In this document: positions 54,097 to 64,000 of the stretch, piece after piece
How the letters are laid out: every line of letters begins with the position of its first letter
Position numbering within the stretch: position 1 is the stretch's first letter
Source of the DNA: VYDC01 sp963667515
GTDB lineage: Bacteria > Chloroflexota > Dehalococcoidia > UBA2979
Assembly: GCA_963667515.2 (NCBI GenBank)
Contig: CAXXXY010000006.1
Span: 124,001 to 188,000 of the forward strand
Direction: 5' to 3'
Length of the DNA: 64,000 nucleotides
Position numbers and translations under genes: made by a program
Notes under the pieces: generated by a model
What the model was told of the DNA's origin: nothing
Seen by the model: the letters and a program-made list of their open reading frames with translations, nothing else
Databases searched by the model: none

Positions 54097-54831
54097 GTGA
54101 GCGAGCGCGAAGACGGCCGCAGCGGCGCCCCCCCCGACCACGACGACGACGCGGAGAGCGCCGACGACGAGGTGCGCGCCCTCGCGGAGCGGCGCGAGCG
54201 CATGGTCGCGCGCGTCGCGCAGGAGGTGCGCGATCCGCGCGTGCTCGCGGCGATGCTCGCCGTGCCGCGCCACGAGTTCGTCCCGCCGGACGTGCGCCGC
54301 CACGCCTACGCCGACGGCGCGCTCCCCATCGGCCGCGGGCAGACGATCTCGCAGCCGCTGATCGTGGGGATGATGACGGAGGCGCTGGCGCTTCAGGGCG
54401 AGGAGCGCATGCTGGAGGTCGGCACGGGCTCGGGCTACCAGGCCGCCGTGCTCGCGCGGCTCGCGCGCGATGTGGTCACGGTCGAGATCGTAGAGGAGTT
54501 GCGCGAGCGCGCGGCCGCCACGCTGGCGCGGCTCGGCGTGGCGAACGTGCGCGTGCTCGCCGCCGGCGAGGAGCCGGGGGCGCCGGCGCTGGCGCCGTTC
54601 GACGCGATCCTCGTCGCGGCGGCCGCCCCCGCCGTGCCGCCCACGCTGCTCGCGCAGCTCGTAGACGGCGGGCGGCTCGTCATGCCGGTCGGCGCGCGCG
54701 AGGCGCAGGAGCTGTGGCTACTCACCCGCCACGGGGACGAGGCGCCGCGCCGCCGGCTCGGCGGCGTGCGCTTCGTGCCGCTGCTGGGGCGCGGCGGCTA
54801 CGAGCGCGCCGACGGCGATCGGTCGAGCTGA
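54097..54831 (+). CDS. pcm: Protein-L-isoaspartate O-methyltransferase
   Basis: 244 residues; methylates isoaspartyl residues in damaged proteins with SAM. VPRHEFVPPDVRRHAY, GRGQTISQPLIVGMM and the SAM motif MLEVGTGSGYQAAVLA are all present. An acidic N-terminal tail (about residues 1-28) precedes the domain. GTG at 54097, 64 bases after uvrC. The stop is TGA. Confidence 0.93.
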   Translation: MSEREDGRSGAPPDHDDDAESADDEVRALAERRERMVARVAQEVRDPRVLAAMLAVPRHEFVPPDVRRHAYADGALPIGRGQTISQPLIVGMMTEALALQGEERMLEVGTGSGYQAAVLARLARDVVTVEIVEELRERAAATLARLGVANVRVLAAGEEPGAPALAPFDAILVAAAAPAVPPTLLAQLVDGGRLVMPVGAREAQELWLLTRHGDEAPRRRLGGVRFVPLLGRGGYERADGDRSS

Positions 54832-55047
54832 GGTCGACCGCGGCGCCCGAGCGCGCCGATCCTCGACGGAAACTTGACGTGCGCGTGCGGGTTATGTGGA
54901 CAGGCTGCGAGCGTGGCGCTATACCTCGGGCACTCGCGGGCGGGGGTTCCACGAGCCACCAGGGGTCGGGAGACGGCGCGAGTATACACGCGCCGCGTCG
55001 CCGTGCGGACGCGCCCTCGACGGGCCGCCGGGGCGGAGGGGGACGTC

Positions 55048-56028
55048 GTGGAGGAGCGGGTTGCCGCCTTCCTGCACTACATGTCGGCGGAGCGCGGCTC
55101 CTCCAAGAACACGATCGACGCGTACCGCAACGACCTCTCGGGCTTCTCCGAATTCGTGCGGCGGGAGCGTGGCGGGAACGGCGCGTCGCCCACGCCCCCG
55201 CCCACGGCGTCCGGCGCTCCGCCCGCCGAGCTGCCGCGAGAGCTGACTGACGCGATCGATCGCGAGCTGATCCTCGACTACATCGCCTGGCTCGCGGACG
55301 AGGGCCCCGGCGGCAAGGGCTACGCCAAGGCGACGGTCGCCCGCAAGGTGGCGGCGGTGAAGTCGTTCTGCTCCTTCCTGCTGGACTCGGGCGACCTGAC
55401 CAGCAACCCCACCGCCTCGGTCAACTCGCCGCGCGCGCCCAAGCCCGTGCCGCAGCCGCTCTCCACCGCCGAGGTCGACATCCTGCTGCGCGCGCCGCTG
55501 GCGCACGACAGCGCCGAGGCCGCGCGCGACGCCGCGATGCTGGAGCTGATGTACGCCACGGGGATGCGCGTGACGGAGCTCGTCTCGCTCAACATGGACT
55601 CGATCCACCTCACCCCGCGCCCCGGCCACGTGCGCTGCCTGGGCAAGGGCGCGAAGGAGCGCACGATCCCCGTCTACGACCAGGCGGCGCGCTCCATCGA
55701 GCGCTACCTCGACGAGGCGCGGCCCACGCTGCTGCGCAACCGCCCGCAGAGCGCGCTCTTCGTGAACCGCCGCGGCGAGCGGCTGACGCGGCAGGGCTTC
55801 TGGCTGATCCTCAAGGGCTACGCCAAGGAGGCGAAGATCGCCAGCCACGTGACGCCGCACACGCTGCGCCACTCCTTCGCCACGCACATGCTGCGCGGCG
55901 GCGCCTCGCTGCGCGCCGTGCAGGAGCTGCTCGGCCACGCCAACGTCTCCACCACGCAGGTCTACACCCAGCTCGCCGACGACCAGCTCCGCCGCATCTA
56001 CGAGCAGGTGCACCCCCGCGCGCAGTAA
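55048..56028 (+). CDS. Tyrosine recombinase, XerC/XerD type
   Basis: 326 residues; resolves chromosome dimers at dif. N-terminal SAM-like core-binding domain (FLHYMSAERGSSKNTIDAYR) with a Gly/Pro insert near residues 45-65. The catalytic domain has Arg in GMRVTEL, Lys in KGAKERTIP, HTLRHSFATHML, LGHANVSTTQ and Tyr in QVYTQL. GTG at 55048 is chosen because GGAGGGGG lies five bases upstream; the longer frame adds 58 residues without homology pattern. Chromosomal context (uvrC, pcm, eno) favours a housekeeping Xer over a mobile-element integrase. The 225 bp after it hold no gene. Confidence 0.88.
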   Translation: MEERVAAFLHYMSAERGSSKNTIDAYRNDLSGFSEFVRRERGGNGASPTPPPTASGAPPAELPRELTDAIDRELILDYIAWLADEGPGGKGYAKATVARKVAAVKSFCSFLLDSGDLTSNPTASVNSPRAPKPVPQPLSTAEVDILLRAPLAHDSAEAARDAAMLELMYATGMRVTELVSLNMDSIHLTPRPGHVRCLGKGAKERTIPVYDQAARSIERYLDEARPTLLRNRPQSALFVNRRGERLTRQGFWLILKGYAKEAKIASHVTPHTLRHSFATHMLRGGASLRAVQELLGHANVSTTQVYTQLADDQLRRIYEQVHPRAQ

Positions 56029-56253
56029 GCCCCGCGCGACGCGCTCACGAGGCACGGGGACCCGCGCCTCGTGAGCTGATCCGGTCGCGCGGACGCTGGC
56101 GAGAGCGCCCGGGACGGCGCGCGCGCGTCGGCCGCGCCTCAGGATCCGCTCCGTTCGCACGCGCGACGAGCCAGCCCCGGACGCTGCGCGGTTGTCCGCC
56201 CCGTCGCGCGCGGCGATGATCCTCGGCGGCGGACGCGGGAGAGGCGGCGGCCG

Positions 56254-57578
<1,325 letters not shown>

Positions 57579-57582
<4 letters not shown>

Positions 57583-58508
57583 CGGCGACGCCCGAGGGCG
57601 GGAACGGCGACGCCCCCGACCCCGGGCTGCCCGCCATCGAGGCTCCGCAACGCGTCTCCGGGATGCGGCTGCCCGAGCGCTGGACGCAGCCCGGCCGCCC
57701 CGCCGAGCTCGACCCGGCCGCCGAGGACGCGTGGCGGCAGTCGGGCTTCCTGCTGGCCGAGGAGCTGGCGCTGCTCACCCGCGGCTTCGAGCTGCAGCTG
57801 CGGCTCGCCGCCACGGGCTACCAGCCGGCGGCGCGCACGATGACGATGGCGGCGCTCGCCTCGCAGTGGAGCCGCGCGCTCAGCGCGCAGAGCGAGGCGC
57901 TGTCGCTGCTGCGCCGCGGGGGCTACGGCGCCGCGGTCGCGCTCGTGCGGCAGGCGGTGGAGCTGGTGGCCGCGCAGATCGCGCTCGCGGGTGGCGAGAT
58001 CGACGAGTTCCGCCGCTGGGCGCACCACGCCTACGAGCGGCACGAGCCGACGCGCGCCGAGGAGGTCGGCCTCGGCCACTACTTCGCGGGCGAGGCGATC
58101 GCGGGCGACGAGGCGCTGCGCGTGGTCTACCGCGCCGCTTCCGACCTCGCGCGGCCCAACTTCGGGGTGACCGCGCTCTTCGTCGCGGGCGAGGCCGGGC
58201 GCTCGCGCTACCCGCTCGTCTTCGGCGACCAGGCGTTCCACCTCGGCTGGGGGCAGCTGCTCTCGGGCTGGCTGGCGCTGCTCGGCGAGCGGCAGATCCA
58301 CCTCGCGCTGCACGCGCGCGGGCAGTTCCCCGCCGCCGAGGAGCTGCGCGCCGAGGCGGTGGCGTGGGTGCGCGACGCCGAGGCGCTGCGTGCGGCGGCG
58401 GACCGCTGCCGCCTCGAGGAGTGGGTCGACGAGGCCGGGCGCCGGCGCCAGCTGCTGCTCGACTTCCGCCGCCGGCCCAGCGACGCGTTGCGTCGCATCC
58501 TCCTGTAA
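57579..58508 (+). CDS. Helical protein of unknown function, coupled to enolase
   Basis: 309 residues, mostly predicted helical, without signal peptide or membrane segment. The middle contains SLLRRGGYGAAVALVRQAVEL and the sequence HHAYERHEPTRAEEVGLGHYF. No family recognised; the repeated-helix look is weakly like DUF5677/HEPN-type proteins, which is a guess. GTG overlaps the enolase stop by 4 bases, so it is translated with enolase. G/C third positions are typical. The stop is TAA. 224 bp without a gene follow, apart from a promoter candidate. Confidence 0.7.
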
Positions 58509-58688
58509 CGCGGCGATGCGACGCGCCGCGTCGTGTCCGGACGTCCGGCTGGCCGCTCGTCCACTGTGCTGCGCGGCCCCCCCCCGCGCGCGGCCGATGG
58601 TGAGGGCACCGCGGTGGCGGACGCCCGCGGCGCACGGGGTCCACGCGCGGCGGGACCTTCGGTGCTGGGCGTACCTCCGGGCGCGACG

Positions 58689-58694
58689 GGTAGA
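58689..58694 (+). promoter_or_regulatory. Candidate -10 box of the GAPDH gene
   Basis: TAGAAT, in one of the few A/T-rich spots nearby, 38 bases before the ATG. No clear -35. Confidence 0.4.
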
Positions 58695-58732
58695 ATTGAA
58701 GGCCTGGGAGCACGCGAGCAGGAGGGACGACG

Positions 58733-59752
58733 ATGACGCTCCGAGTCGGCATCAACGGCTTCGGGCGGATCGGGCGGCTGACACTGCGCGCGTGGTACCT
58801 GCGGCACCAGGGCGACTTCGAGGTGGTCGCGATCAACGGGCGCACCCCCGTGGAGATGCACACCCACCTGCTGCGCTACGACAGCGACTACGGCCGCTTC
58901 CCCGCGCCGATCGAGGACCGCGCCGGAAGCTTCGTCGTCGGCGGCACGCAGGAGATCCGCGTGCTCCAGCAGGAGGACCCCGCGCAGATTCCGTGGGGCG
59001 ACGTAGGCGTGGACGTGGTGGTGGAGTCGACGGGCGTCTTCCGCGACGGGCCCGCCGCGGCCGTCCACATCCGCGATTCCGTGAAGAAGGTGCTGATCAC
59101 GGCGCCCGCCAAGAACGAGGACTGGACCGTGATCATGGGCGTCAACCACAACGAGTACGACGCGGCCCGCCATCACGTGGTCTCGGCGGGCTCGTGCACC
59201 ACCAATTGCGTGGTGCCGATGGTGAAGGTCCTCCACGACGCCTTCGGCATCGAGCGCGGCTTCATGTCCACGATCCACTCCTACACGCGCGACCAGAACC
59301 TCGTGGACGCCAAGCACAAGGATCTGCGGCGGGCGCGCGCGGCGGCGCACAACATCATCCCCACCTCGACGGGCGCGGCGAGCGCCGTCGGGAAGCTCCT
59401 CCCGGAGCTCGCGGGGAAGATCAACGGCGTGGCGCTACGCGTGCCGACTTCGACGGTGTCGCTGGTGGACCTCGTGACGGATCTGGAGCAGGGCGCCTCG
59501 GAGGGCGCGATCAGCGAGGCGTTCCTCGCCGCCGCCGAGGGCCCGATGAAGGGCTACCTCTACTACGAGCGCGACGAGCTCGTCTCCACCGACTTCCGCG
59601 AGCACCCGGGCTCGGCGATCTTCGACGCGCCGGCGACGATGATCGTCGACGGCAGCATGGCGAAGACCATCGGCTGGTACGACAACGAGTGGGGCTACGC
59701 CTGCCGCATCGCGGACCTCTGCGCGCTCTTCGCGGAGCGCGGCATCGTGTGA
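58733..59752 (+). CDS. gap: Glyceraldehyde-3-phosphate dehydrogenase, type I
   Basis: 339 residues; oxidises glyceraldehyde-3-phosphate with NAD(P). INGFGRIGR binds the nucleotide, SAGSCTTNCVVP holds the catalytic Cys, HSYTRDQNLVD, NIIPTSTGAASAVGK and WYDNEWGYACRI are typical. ATG with AGGAGG seven bases upstream. Together with enolase it gives two lower-glycolysis enzymes within 3.5 kb, though not in one tight operon. The stop is TGA. The 234 bp after it show no gene. Confidence 0.97.
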   Translation: MTLRVGINGFGRIGRLTLRAWYLRHQGDFEVVAINGRTPVEMHTHLLRYDSDYGRFPAPIEDRAGSFVVGGTQEIRVLQQEDPAQIPWGDVGVDVVVESTGVFRDGPAAAVHIRDSVKKVLITAPAKNEDWTVIMGVNHNEYDAARHHVVSAGSCTTNCVVPMVKVLHDAFGIERGFMSTIHSYTRDQNLVDAKHKDLRRARAAAHNIIPTSTGAASAVGKLLPELAGKINGVALRVPTSTVSLVDLVTDLEQGASEGAISEAFLAAAEGPMKGYLYYERDELVSTDFREHPGSAIFDAPATMIVDGSMAKTIGWYDNEWGYACRIADLCALFAERGIV

Positions 59753-59986
59753 CGAGCCTCGAGACGGTCGCGCCTCCCAACAGACCAGGGCCGGCCACCC
59801 CCGTCGACGGCCGCTAGCAACGGGAACCGCCGAGGGTGCACCGTCGTCCCAGCACGTGGGCGGCGGGGGCTCGCGCTCCGGCTGAGCGACCCGCCCGAAG
59901 AGCCAGCCCGCGGCTCCGCCGCCCGCCTCACGCTCCGGCGCTCGGCGGCGGCGCGTGGCCGGTCGCGATCGGAAAGGCAGCGCGCG

Positions 59987-60454
59987 ATGGCTCGTCTCAC
60001 GCTCCCCGGCCTGCGGCGCGACGGCGCGCGCACGCTGCTCGTGGTGCTGCTCGCGGCCGTCGCCGCGCTTGCATTCGCGGCGTGCGGCGGCGACGAGGAG
60101 CCCGACGACGCGGGCGCGGGCGACGACTACGCGACCGTGCTTGAGCTCGCGCCGATCCACGAGCTCGAGGTGCGCATCGCCGAGTCCTTCCCGCCGCAGT
60201 ACTTCCTCGGCGTCGTCTCGGGTCTGCCCAGCGGCTGCGCGGAGCTCGACGGCTCCGAGGTGGCGGTCGACGGCATGACGATCCGCGTCACGGTCAGCAA
60301 CCGCGTCCCCGCACCGGGCGTGCTCGTCGCCTGCACCGCGATCTACGGCTTCGCCGAGAGCACGGTCGCGCTCGGCACGGGCGCCGACTTCACCTCGGGC
60401 ACCAGATACACGGTGCTGGTGAACGGCGAGCGCACGAGCTTCGTCGCCCAGTAG
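59987..60454 (+). CDS. Predicted lipoprotein of unknown function
   Basis: 155 residues. The signal peptide has a basic start (LRRDGARTL), a hydrophobic core (LLVVLLAAVAALAF) and a lipobox ending in AFAAC at Cys33, followed by GGDEEPDD. The mature domain is beta-rich and has two further Cys (SGCAEL, VACTAI) that could form a disulfide. No family recognised. ATG with GGAAAGG upstream. The stop is TAG, 51 bases before IS copy 4. Confidence 0.75.
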   Translation: MARLTLPGLRRDGARTLLVVLLAAVAALAFAACGGDEEPDDAGAGDDYATVLELAPIHELEVRIAESFPPQYFLGVVSGLPSGCAELDGSEVAVDGMTIRVTVSNRVPAPGVLVACTAIYGFAESTVALGTGADFTSGTRYTVLVNGERTSFVAQ

Positions 60455-60505
60455 GCAGGGGCGCGGGCGGACGACGGGGGCCGCGGACCGAGGGCCGCCC
60501 GCTAG

Positions 60506-61557
60506 CTGTAGTTCCCACGTAGGTTGTTGACAGGATGAGGGGCCTCGCCCGCTGCTGTGTGTGACAGCACGGCAGTAGCGAGGAGAGGACACCCTCATGG
60601 CCCATCGTAACGCGCGGCTGACGCCGCTGACCCGACTCGAGCTCGTGCGGGAAGTGGACGCCGGCTGGCCCCAGGCTGAGGTCGCTCGCCACTTCCGCGT
60701 CTCCCGCCACACCGTTGCCAAGTGGCTGGGGCGCTTCCGGGCGGAGGGAGCGGCAGGGCTCGAGGACCGCAGCTCCGCCCCGCGCGCGCATCCCCGGCGC
60801 ACGCCGCCCGAGCTGGAGCGACGCATCTGCGCCGTGCGACGCACGCAGGGATTCGGGCCGCATCGCATCCAGTGGGCGCTCGGGGTCGCCCGCTCCACGG
60901 TCTACGCCGTGCTGCGGCGCCGCGGCCTCAACCGGCTCGACCGCCTGCACCGCGTCACCCGGGAGCCGGTCCGCTACGAGCACGACGCCCCCGGCGACCT
61001 GCTGCATCTCGACGTGAAGAAGCTCGGGCGCGTCCCCGAGGGCGGCGGCAAGCGAATGGCGCCTGGCTTCGCCGAGACGCGCTCCGGGCCGCATTCGCGG
61101 CGTTCGCTGGGGCTGGAGTACCTACACGTCGCCGTCGACGACCACAGCCGTTACGCCTACGTCTCCGTCCTGCCCGACGAGCGTGGCGCGAGCTGCGCCG
61201 CCTTCCTCGAGCAGGCGCTCGCGGCCTTCCGCCGGCGTGGCGTGCGCGTGCGCCGGGTCCTGACCGACAACGCGAAGGCCTACACCGTCGCCCGCAGCTT
61301 CCACGGCGCCGCCGCTGCCGCAGACGTGCGGCTGTCGCACACGCGGCCCTACCGCCCGCAGACGAACGGCAAAGCCGAGCGTTTCATCCAGATCCTGCAG
61401 AACGAGTGGGCCTACGCCCGCCCCTACCGCTCCAACGCCGAGCGGCTGCGCCAGCTCCCACGCTGGCTCTACCGCTACAATCACCGCCGACCGCACGGCG
61501 GCGTCGGCGGGGCCGTCCCCGCCTCCCGCCTGTGAACAACCTTCCTGGGTAGTACAG
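60506..61557 (+). mobile_element. IS481-type insertion sequence, copy 4
   Basis: 1052 bp, flanked by CTAG (60502-60505 and 61558-61561). Ends CTGTAGTTCCC and GGGTAGTACAG are intact. The right CTAG contains the stop codon of the minus-strand SRPBCC gene. Confidence 0.95.
60597..61535 (+). CDS. IS481-family transposase, copy 4
   Basis: 312 residues, same sequence as copy 1 as far as I can compare. Helix-turn-helix N terminus and D139, D224, E261. TGA stop. It appears intact. Confidence 0.93.
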   Translation: MAHRNARLTPLTRLELVREVDAGWPQAEVARHFRVSRHTVAKWLGRFRAEGAAGLEDRSSAPRAHPRRTPPELERRICAVRRTQGFGPHRIQWALGVARSTVYAVLRRRGLNRLDRLHRVTREPVRYEHDAPGDLLHLDVKKLGRVPEGGGKRMAPGFAETRSGPHSRRSLGLEYLHVAVDDHSRYAYVSVLPDERGASCAAFLEQALAAFRRRGVRVRRVLTDNAKAYTVARSFHGAAAAADVRLSHTRPYRPQTNGKAERFIQILQNEWAYARPYRSNAERLRQLPRWLYRYNHRRPHGGVGGAVPASRL

Positions 61558-62079
61558 CTAGGCGGGGCGTGCGCCACCGCCGTCGGCGTCGCCGTCGCCC
61601 TCCTCGCCCTCGGCGGTGCCGCCGCGAGGCGTGGGCGCGGCGTCGGGGGCGCTCTCCGCGCGCGCCTTCAGCGCCGCGTTCATCGCCTCGAAGCCGAGCA
61701 GCGTCTTCGCGCCGACCATGCGCAGCAGCGGCGCCACGAGCACGCCGCCGAACTCCTCGCGGTGCACGAGCCGCGTGCCCCCACCGCCTGCCGGGTGCAG
61801 CTCGAAGATGTGCTCGCCGCCGAAGACGCCCGGCACCAGCAGCCGCCCCCGCCAGCGCAGCTCGCGGTCGGGCTGCAGCGCGATCAGCGTCGGCGCGAAG
61901 CTCATCGCGCGCACGCCCGGCAGCTCCAGTCGGACGGAGAGCTTCGCCCCCTGGCTCGCCTGACCCTCGATCGAGGTCATGAACGGGTTCCAGCCCGGGT
62001 ACGCGTCGAAGTCGGTCAGGATCGCCCAGACGCGGGCGGGCGGTGCGTCGATCTCGATCTCGGAGCGAAGCTCGCGCAT
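61558..62079 (-). CDS. SRPBCC (START/polyketide-cyclase-like) protein
   Basis: 173 residues. Starts LRSEIEIDAPPARVWAILTD and continues YPGWNPFMTSIEGQ, the pattern of the SRPBCC hydrophobic-ligand-binding fold; the second half keeps GTRLVHREEFGG. An acidic Gly/Ala tail follows. Function unknown; members bind lipids or aromatic compounds. Its TAG is in the CTAG duplicated by IS copy 4. ATG at 62079. Confidence 0.85.
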   Translation of the reverse strand: MRELRSEIEIDAPPARVWAILTDFDAYPGWNPFMTSIEGQASQGAKLSVRLELPGVRAMSFAPTLIALQPDRELRWRGRLLVPGVFGGEHIFELHPAGGGGTRLVHREEFGGVLVAPLLRMVGAKTLLGFEAMNAALKARAESAPDAAPTPRGGTAEGEEGDGDADGGGARPA

Positions 62080-62116
62080 GGGGTGCCTCCCTCGCTGGCG
62101 CGCGCGGGCCGCGAGT

Positions 62117-63109
62117 CTAGCGCGCCGGGGGCGGCGCGGGCGGGAGCGTGGGCGGGGCAGCCCCGCAGCGGTAGACGCCGCGCCGACGGTCGAGGGGCTG
62201 GCGAAGCCCCGCGAGGAAGCCGCGCAGCAGGTGCGCCGACCGCCCCGCCCCCGTGGGGCGGCCCCGCCGCGCGAGGCTCGCCGCGACCGTGCCGAGGTCG
62301 CCCGCCACCACGCGCCCCAGCCGCGCCAGCTCCCGCGGCTCGCCCAGCCGCAGCTCCTTCGCGAGGATCGCGCCGCGGGCGTAGCGGGCGCCGCGCACCA
62401 GCTCGGCGGCGACGCCCCCGGCCAGCGGGCGCGCGCCCCAGTGCGTCACCACGCACGCCGGCTCGTAGAGCACGGCGAAGCCGGCGCGCAGGGCGCGGTG
62501 CTGGAGATCGGTGTCCTCGCCCGTGATGAAGCGCCCGCCCGGCCCGAGGCACGGGTCGAACGGACCGACGCGCCGGAAGAGCTCGGCGCGCGCCGCCATG
62601 TCGCCGCCGGCCGGCGCGCCCGCCGAGTCGTCGAAGCCCATCGCGTGCCGGCCGTGCAGCCGGCGGCGCTCCACCGGCTCGAAGGCGGGCGTGAAGGACT
62701 CGGCGGGGTCGTGCGGGGCAGCGCGCAGCACGCCGAAGAGCAGCCCCGCGCCGGGCTCAGCGTCGAGGGCGCGCTCCAGCTCGGCGAGCCAGTCCGGCGC
62801 CGCCGTGCAGTCGTCGTCGGTGAAAGCGAGCAGCTCGCCGCGCGCCCGCGCCAGCGCGGCGTTCAGCGCGCGCGACTTGCCGCGCTCGGCGTCGCCCATG
62901 TAGACGAGGCGCGCGTCGCCCGCCGCCTCGACCACGCCCCGCGCGGCATCGCCCTCGCCCTGGTCGACGACGATCAGCTCGAACGAGGGGTGCTGGCACG
63001 CGAGGATCGAGGCGACGGCGCGGGCCAGCGCCTCCGGCCGATCGCGCGTCGCGACGATCACCGAGACGCGTGGCGCCTCGCCGCCGGCCGCGCCCGTCGA
63101 GCTCTGCAT
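62117..63109 (-). CDS. Family 2 glycosyltransferase
   Basis: 330 residues, GT-A fold. VSVIVATRDRPEALARAV at the N terminus, the metal site FTDDDCTA, then GGDMAARAELFRRVG and the catalytic-base region FITGEDTDLQHRA. No membrane segment. It probably transfers a sugar to a cell-envelope glycan; the acceptor is unknown. ATG at 63109 with GAGGGGCGCG upstream. The stop is TAG, 37 bases before the SRPBCC start, so the two may share a transcript. Confidence 0.88.
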   Translation of the reverse strand: MQSSTGAAGGEAPRVSVIVATRDRPEALARAVASILACQHPSFELIVVDQGEGDAARGVVEAAGDARLVYMGDAERGKSRALNAALARARGELLAFTDDDCTAAPDWLAELERALDAEPGAGLLFGVLRAAPHDPAESFTPAFEPVERRRLHGRHAMGFDDSAGAPAGGDMAARAELFRRVGPFDPCLGPGGRFITGEDTDLQHRALRAGFAVLYEPACVVTHWGARPLAGGVAAELVRGARYARGAILAKELRLGEPRELARLGRVVAGDLGTVAASLARRGRPTGAGRSAHLLRGFLAGLRQPLDRRRGVYRCGAAPPTLPPAPPPAR

Positions 63110-63268
63110 CGCGCCCCTCGCTCACGCCCGCCCGCGTCACTCATACACCAGCGCGCCGACGCGAGGGAGAGGGGGCAGAGCCCCAGCGTGGCGGGACGGG
63201 ATGGCTCTCTCGGCGGGCGGCGCGGGCAGCCCCCGCAGACCGCCGCTGCCGGCGCGGCGACGAGCTAC

Positions 63269-63274
63269 TACACT
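63269..63274 (+). promoter_or_regulatory. Candidate -10 box of ffh (leaderless type)
   Basis: TACACT, seven bases before the ATG of ffh, with no Shine-Dalgarno sequence between. Confidence 0.35.
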
Positions 63275-63281
63275 CGACGGC

Positions 63282-64000
63282 ATGCTGGACACGCTGTCGG
63301 AGAGCCTGGGGCGCACGCTGGGGCGGCTGCGCCGGGGCGGCCGCATCACCGAGGAGCAGCTGGACGAGGCGCTGCGTGAGGTGCGCGTCGGGCTGCTGGA
63401 GGCGGACGTCCACTTCGGGGTCGTGCGCGACTTCATCGCCCGCGTGCGCGAGCGCGCGCTGGGCCAGGAGGTGCTGCGCTCGCTGACCCCCGGCCAGCAG
63501 GTCGTCGGCATCGTGAACGAGGAGCTGACGCGCGTGCTCGGCGGCGACGCCGAGGAGCTGCGCCGCGCCGAGAAGAAGCCCTCCATCTACCTGCTCGTCG
63601 GCGGCAAGGGCTCGGGCAAGACCACGCTGGCGGCGCGGCTGGGGCTGCACCTGCGAAGCCGCGGCGAGAAGCCGCTGCTGGTCGCTACCGACTTCGAGCG
63701 CGTCGCCGCCACGGAGCAGCTGCAGGCGCTGGGGGCACAGGCCGACCTCCCCGTCTACGCCGAGCAGCAGGCGGCGCCCGCCGTCGAGGTCGCAAAGCGC
63801 GCGCGCGCCGAGGCGAAGCGCTCGGGCGCCACGGCCGTTGTCGTCGACACGCGTGGCGGCGTCGAGCTCGACGACGACCTCGCCGACGAGCTGATCGACC
63901 TCGCCGACGCGATCGACCCGACCGAGGTACTGATCGTCGTGGACGCGATGACGGGCCAGTCCGCCGTCGAGCTCGCGCACGAGTTCCACGAGACGCTCGA
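63282..64000 (+). CDS. ffh: Signal recognition particle protein Ffh/SRP54 (3' end outside window)
   Basis: About 239 residues visible. Four-helix N domain (LSESLGRTLGRLRRGGRI, VRVGLLEADVHFGVV) and the start of the GTPase domain: G1 GGKGSGKTT, G2 region DFERVAATEQL. G3 is DTRGG instead of the almost invariant DTAGR, and G1 has GGKGSGKTT where GLQGSGKTT is usual. VDAMTGQSAVE is conserved. It delivers membrane proteins to FtsY/Sec together with 4.5S RNA. The M domain lies beyond the window. FtsY is excluded by the N-domain pattern. Confidence 0.88.
   Translation, partial: MLDTLSESLGRTLGRLRRGGRITEEQLDEALREVRVGLLEADVHFGVVRDFIARVRERALGQEVLRSLTPGQQVVGIVNEELTRVLGGDAEELRRAEKKPSIYLLVGGKGSGKTTLAARLGLHLRSRGEKPLLVATDFERVAATEQLQALGAQADLPVYAEQQAAPAVEVAKRARAEAKRSGATAVVVDTRGGVELDDDLADELIDLADAIDPTEVLIVVDAMTGQSAVELAHEFHETL

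Noticed and set aside
55048..56028. Tyrosine recombinase as the integrase of an integrated element
   Set aside because: No attachment repeats, phage or conjugation genes around it; tRNA genes are 4 kb away with intact ends and no duplicated 3' segment seen.
58533..58736. 67-codon frame before the GAPDH gene
   Set aside because: Low-complexity translation, no ribosome-binding site, overlaps the GAPDH promoter region.

Overview
The window is a very GC-rich chromosomal segment (dense genes, strong G/C third positions, many GTG starts). It carries about 50 non-transposon genes, three tRNA genes, four full copies of one IS481-type insertion sequence and several families of small structured repeats. 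Gene content points to an aerobic heterotroph: homodimeric pyruvate dehydrogenase, aconitase, SURF1, a split glycine decarboxylase (gcvPA/gcvPB), and many acyl-CoA and LLM-type catabolic genes. This mixture fits Chloroflexota (Dehalococcoidia / SAR202 / Tepidiforma-like) or a deep-branching actinobacterium. That placement is inference from gene content only.

Layout. 1-6.2 kb: PDH E2 (partial) and E1 facing away from lipB-lipA, which make the lipoyl cofactor needed by E2 and by GcvH further on. 6.2-16.5 kb: an Excalibur-domain membrane protein, an enoyl-CoA hydratase broken by an amber codon, a DsrE-like protein, a DUF35/thiolase-like pair, several alpha/beta hydrolases, a NIPSNAP and an NmrA protein, with two IS copies. 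16.5-20.6 kb: a molybdenum hydroxylase operon (FAD, 2Fe-2S and molybdopterin subunits, then a MoaD-like protein). 21-25.5 kb: the glycine cleavage operon gcvT-gcvH-gcvPA-gcvPB on the minus strand. 25.6-39.6 kb: a minus-strand catabolic block with paired amidohydrolases, a frameshifted HD-GYP protein, three crotonase-fold proteins (one frameshifted), an LLM monooxygenase, a double-domain CoA-transferase and two peptide-type ABC permeases. A VOC protein on the plus strand interrupts it. 40-50.8 kb: SURF1, the third IS, DinB, aminopeptidase N, an MFS transporter, aconitase and small membrane proteins. 50.9-51.2 kb: tRNA-Val, -Leu, -Arg. 51.4-64 kb: uvrC, pcm, a tyrosine recombinase, enolase, GAPDH, a lipoprotein, the fourth IS, an SRPBCC protein, a glycosyltransferase and the start of ffh.

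The most unusual theme lies at gene ends. In 49 non-IS genes whose stop is visible, 36 end in TAG, 9 in TGA and 4 in TAA, which is odd for such a GC-rich genome. Many stops lie in the palindrome CTAG, so convergent genes can share one CTAG as both stop codons (lipA and its neighbour do). The IS inserts into CTAG and duplicates it, so it lands on stop codons and leaves the flanking genes intact. A separate hairpin repeat also sits at gene ends and in two cases supplies the last codons and the TAG of the host gene, including a C-terminal extension behind the Gly-Gly of the MoaD-like protein. Three degraded genes, leaderless-type starts, a tRNA-Arg with a GCG anticodon and an Ffh with a changed G3 motif are further points of note. 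I recognise no transcription factor in the whole window.
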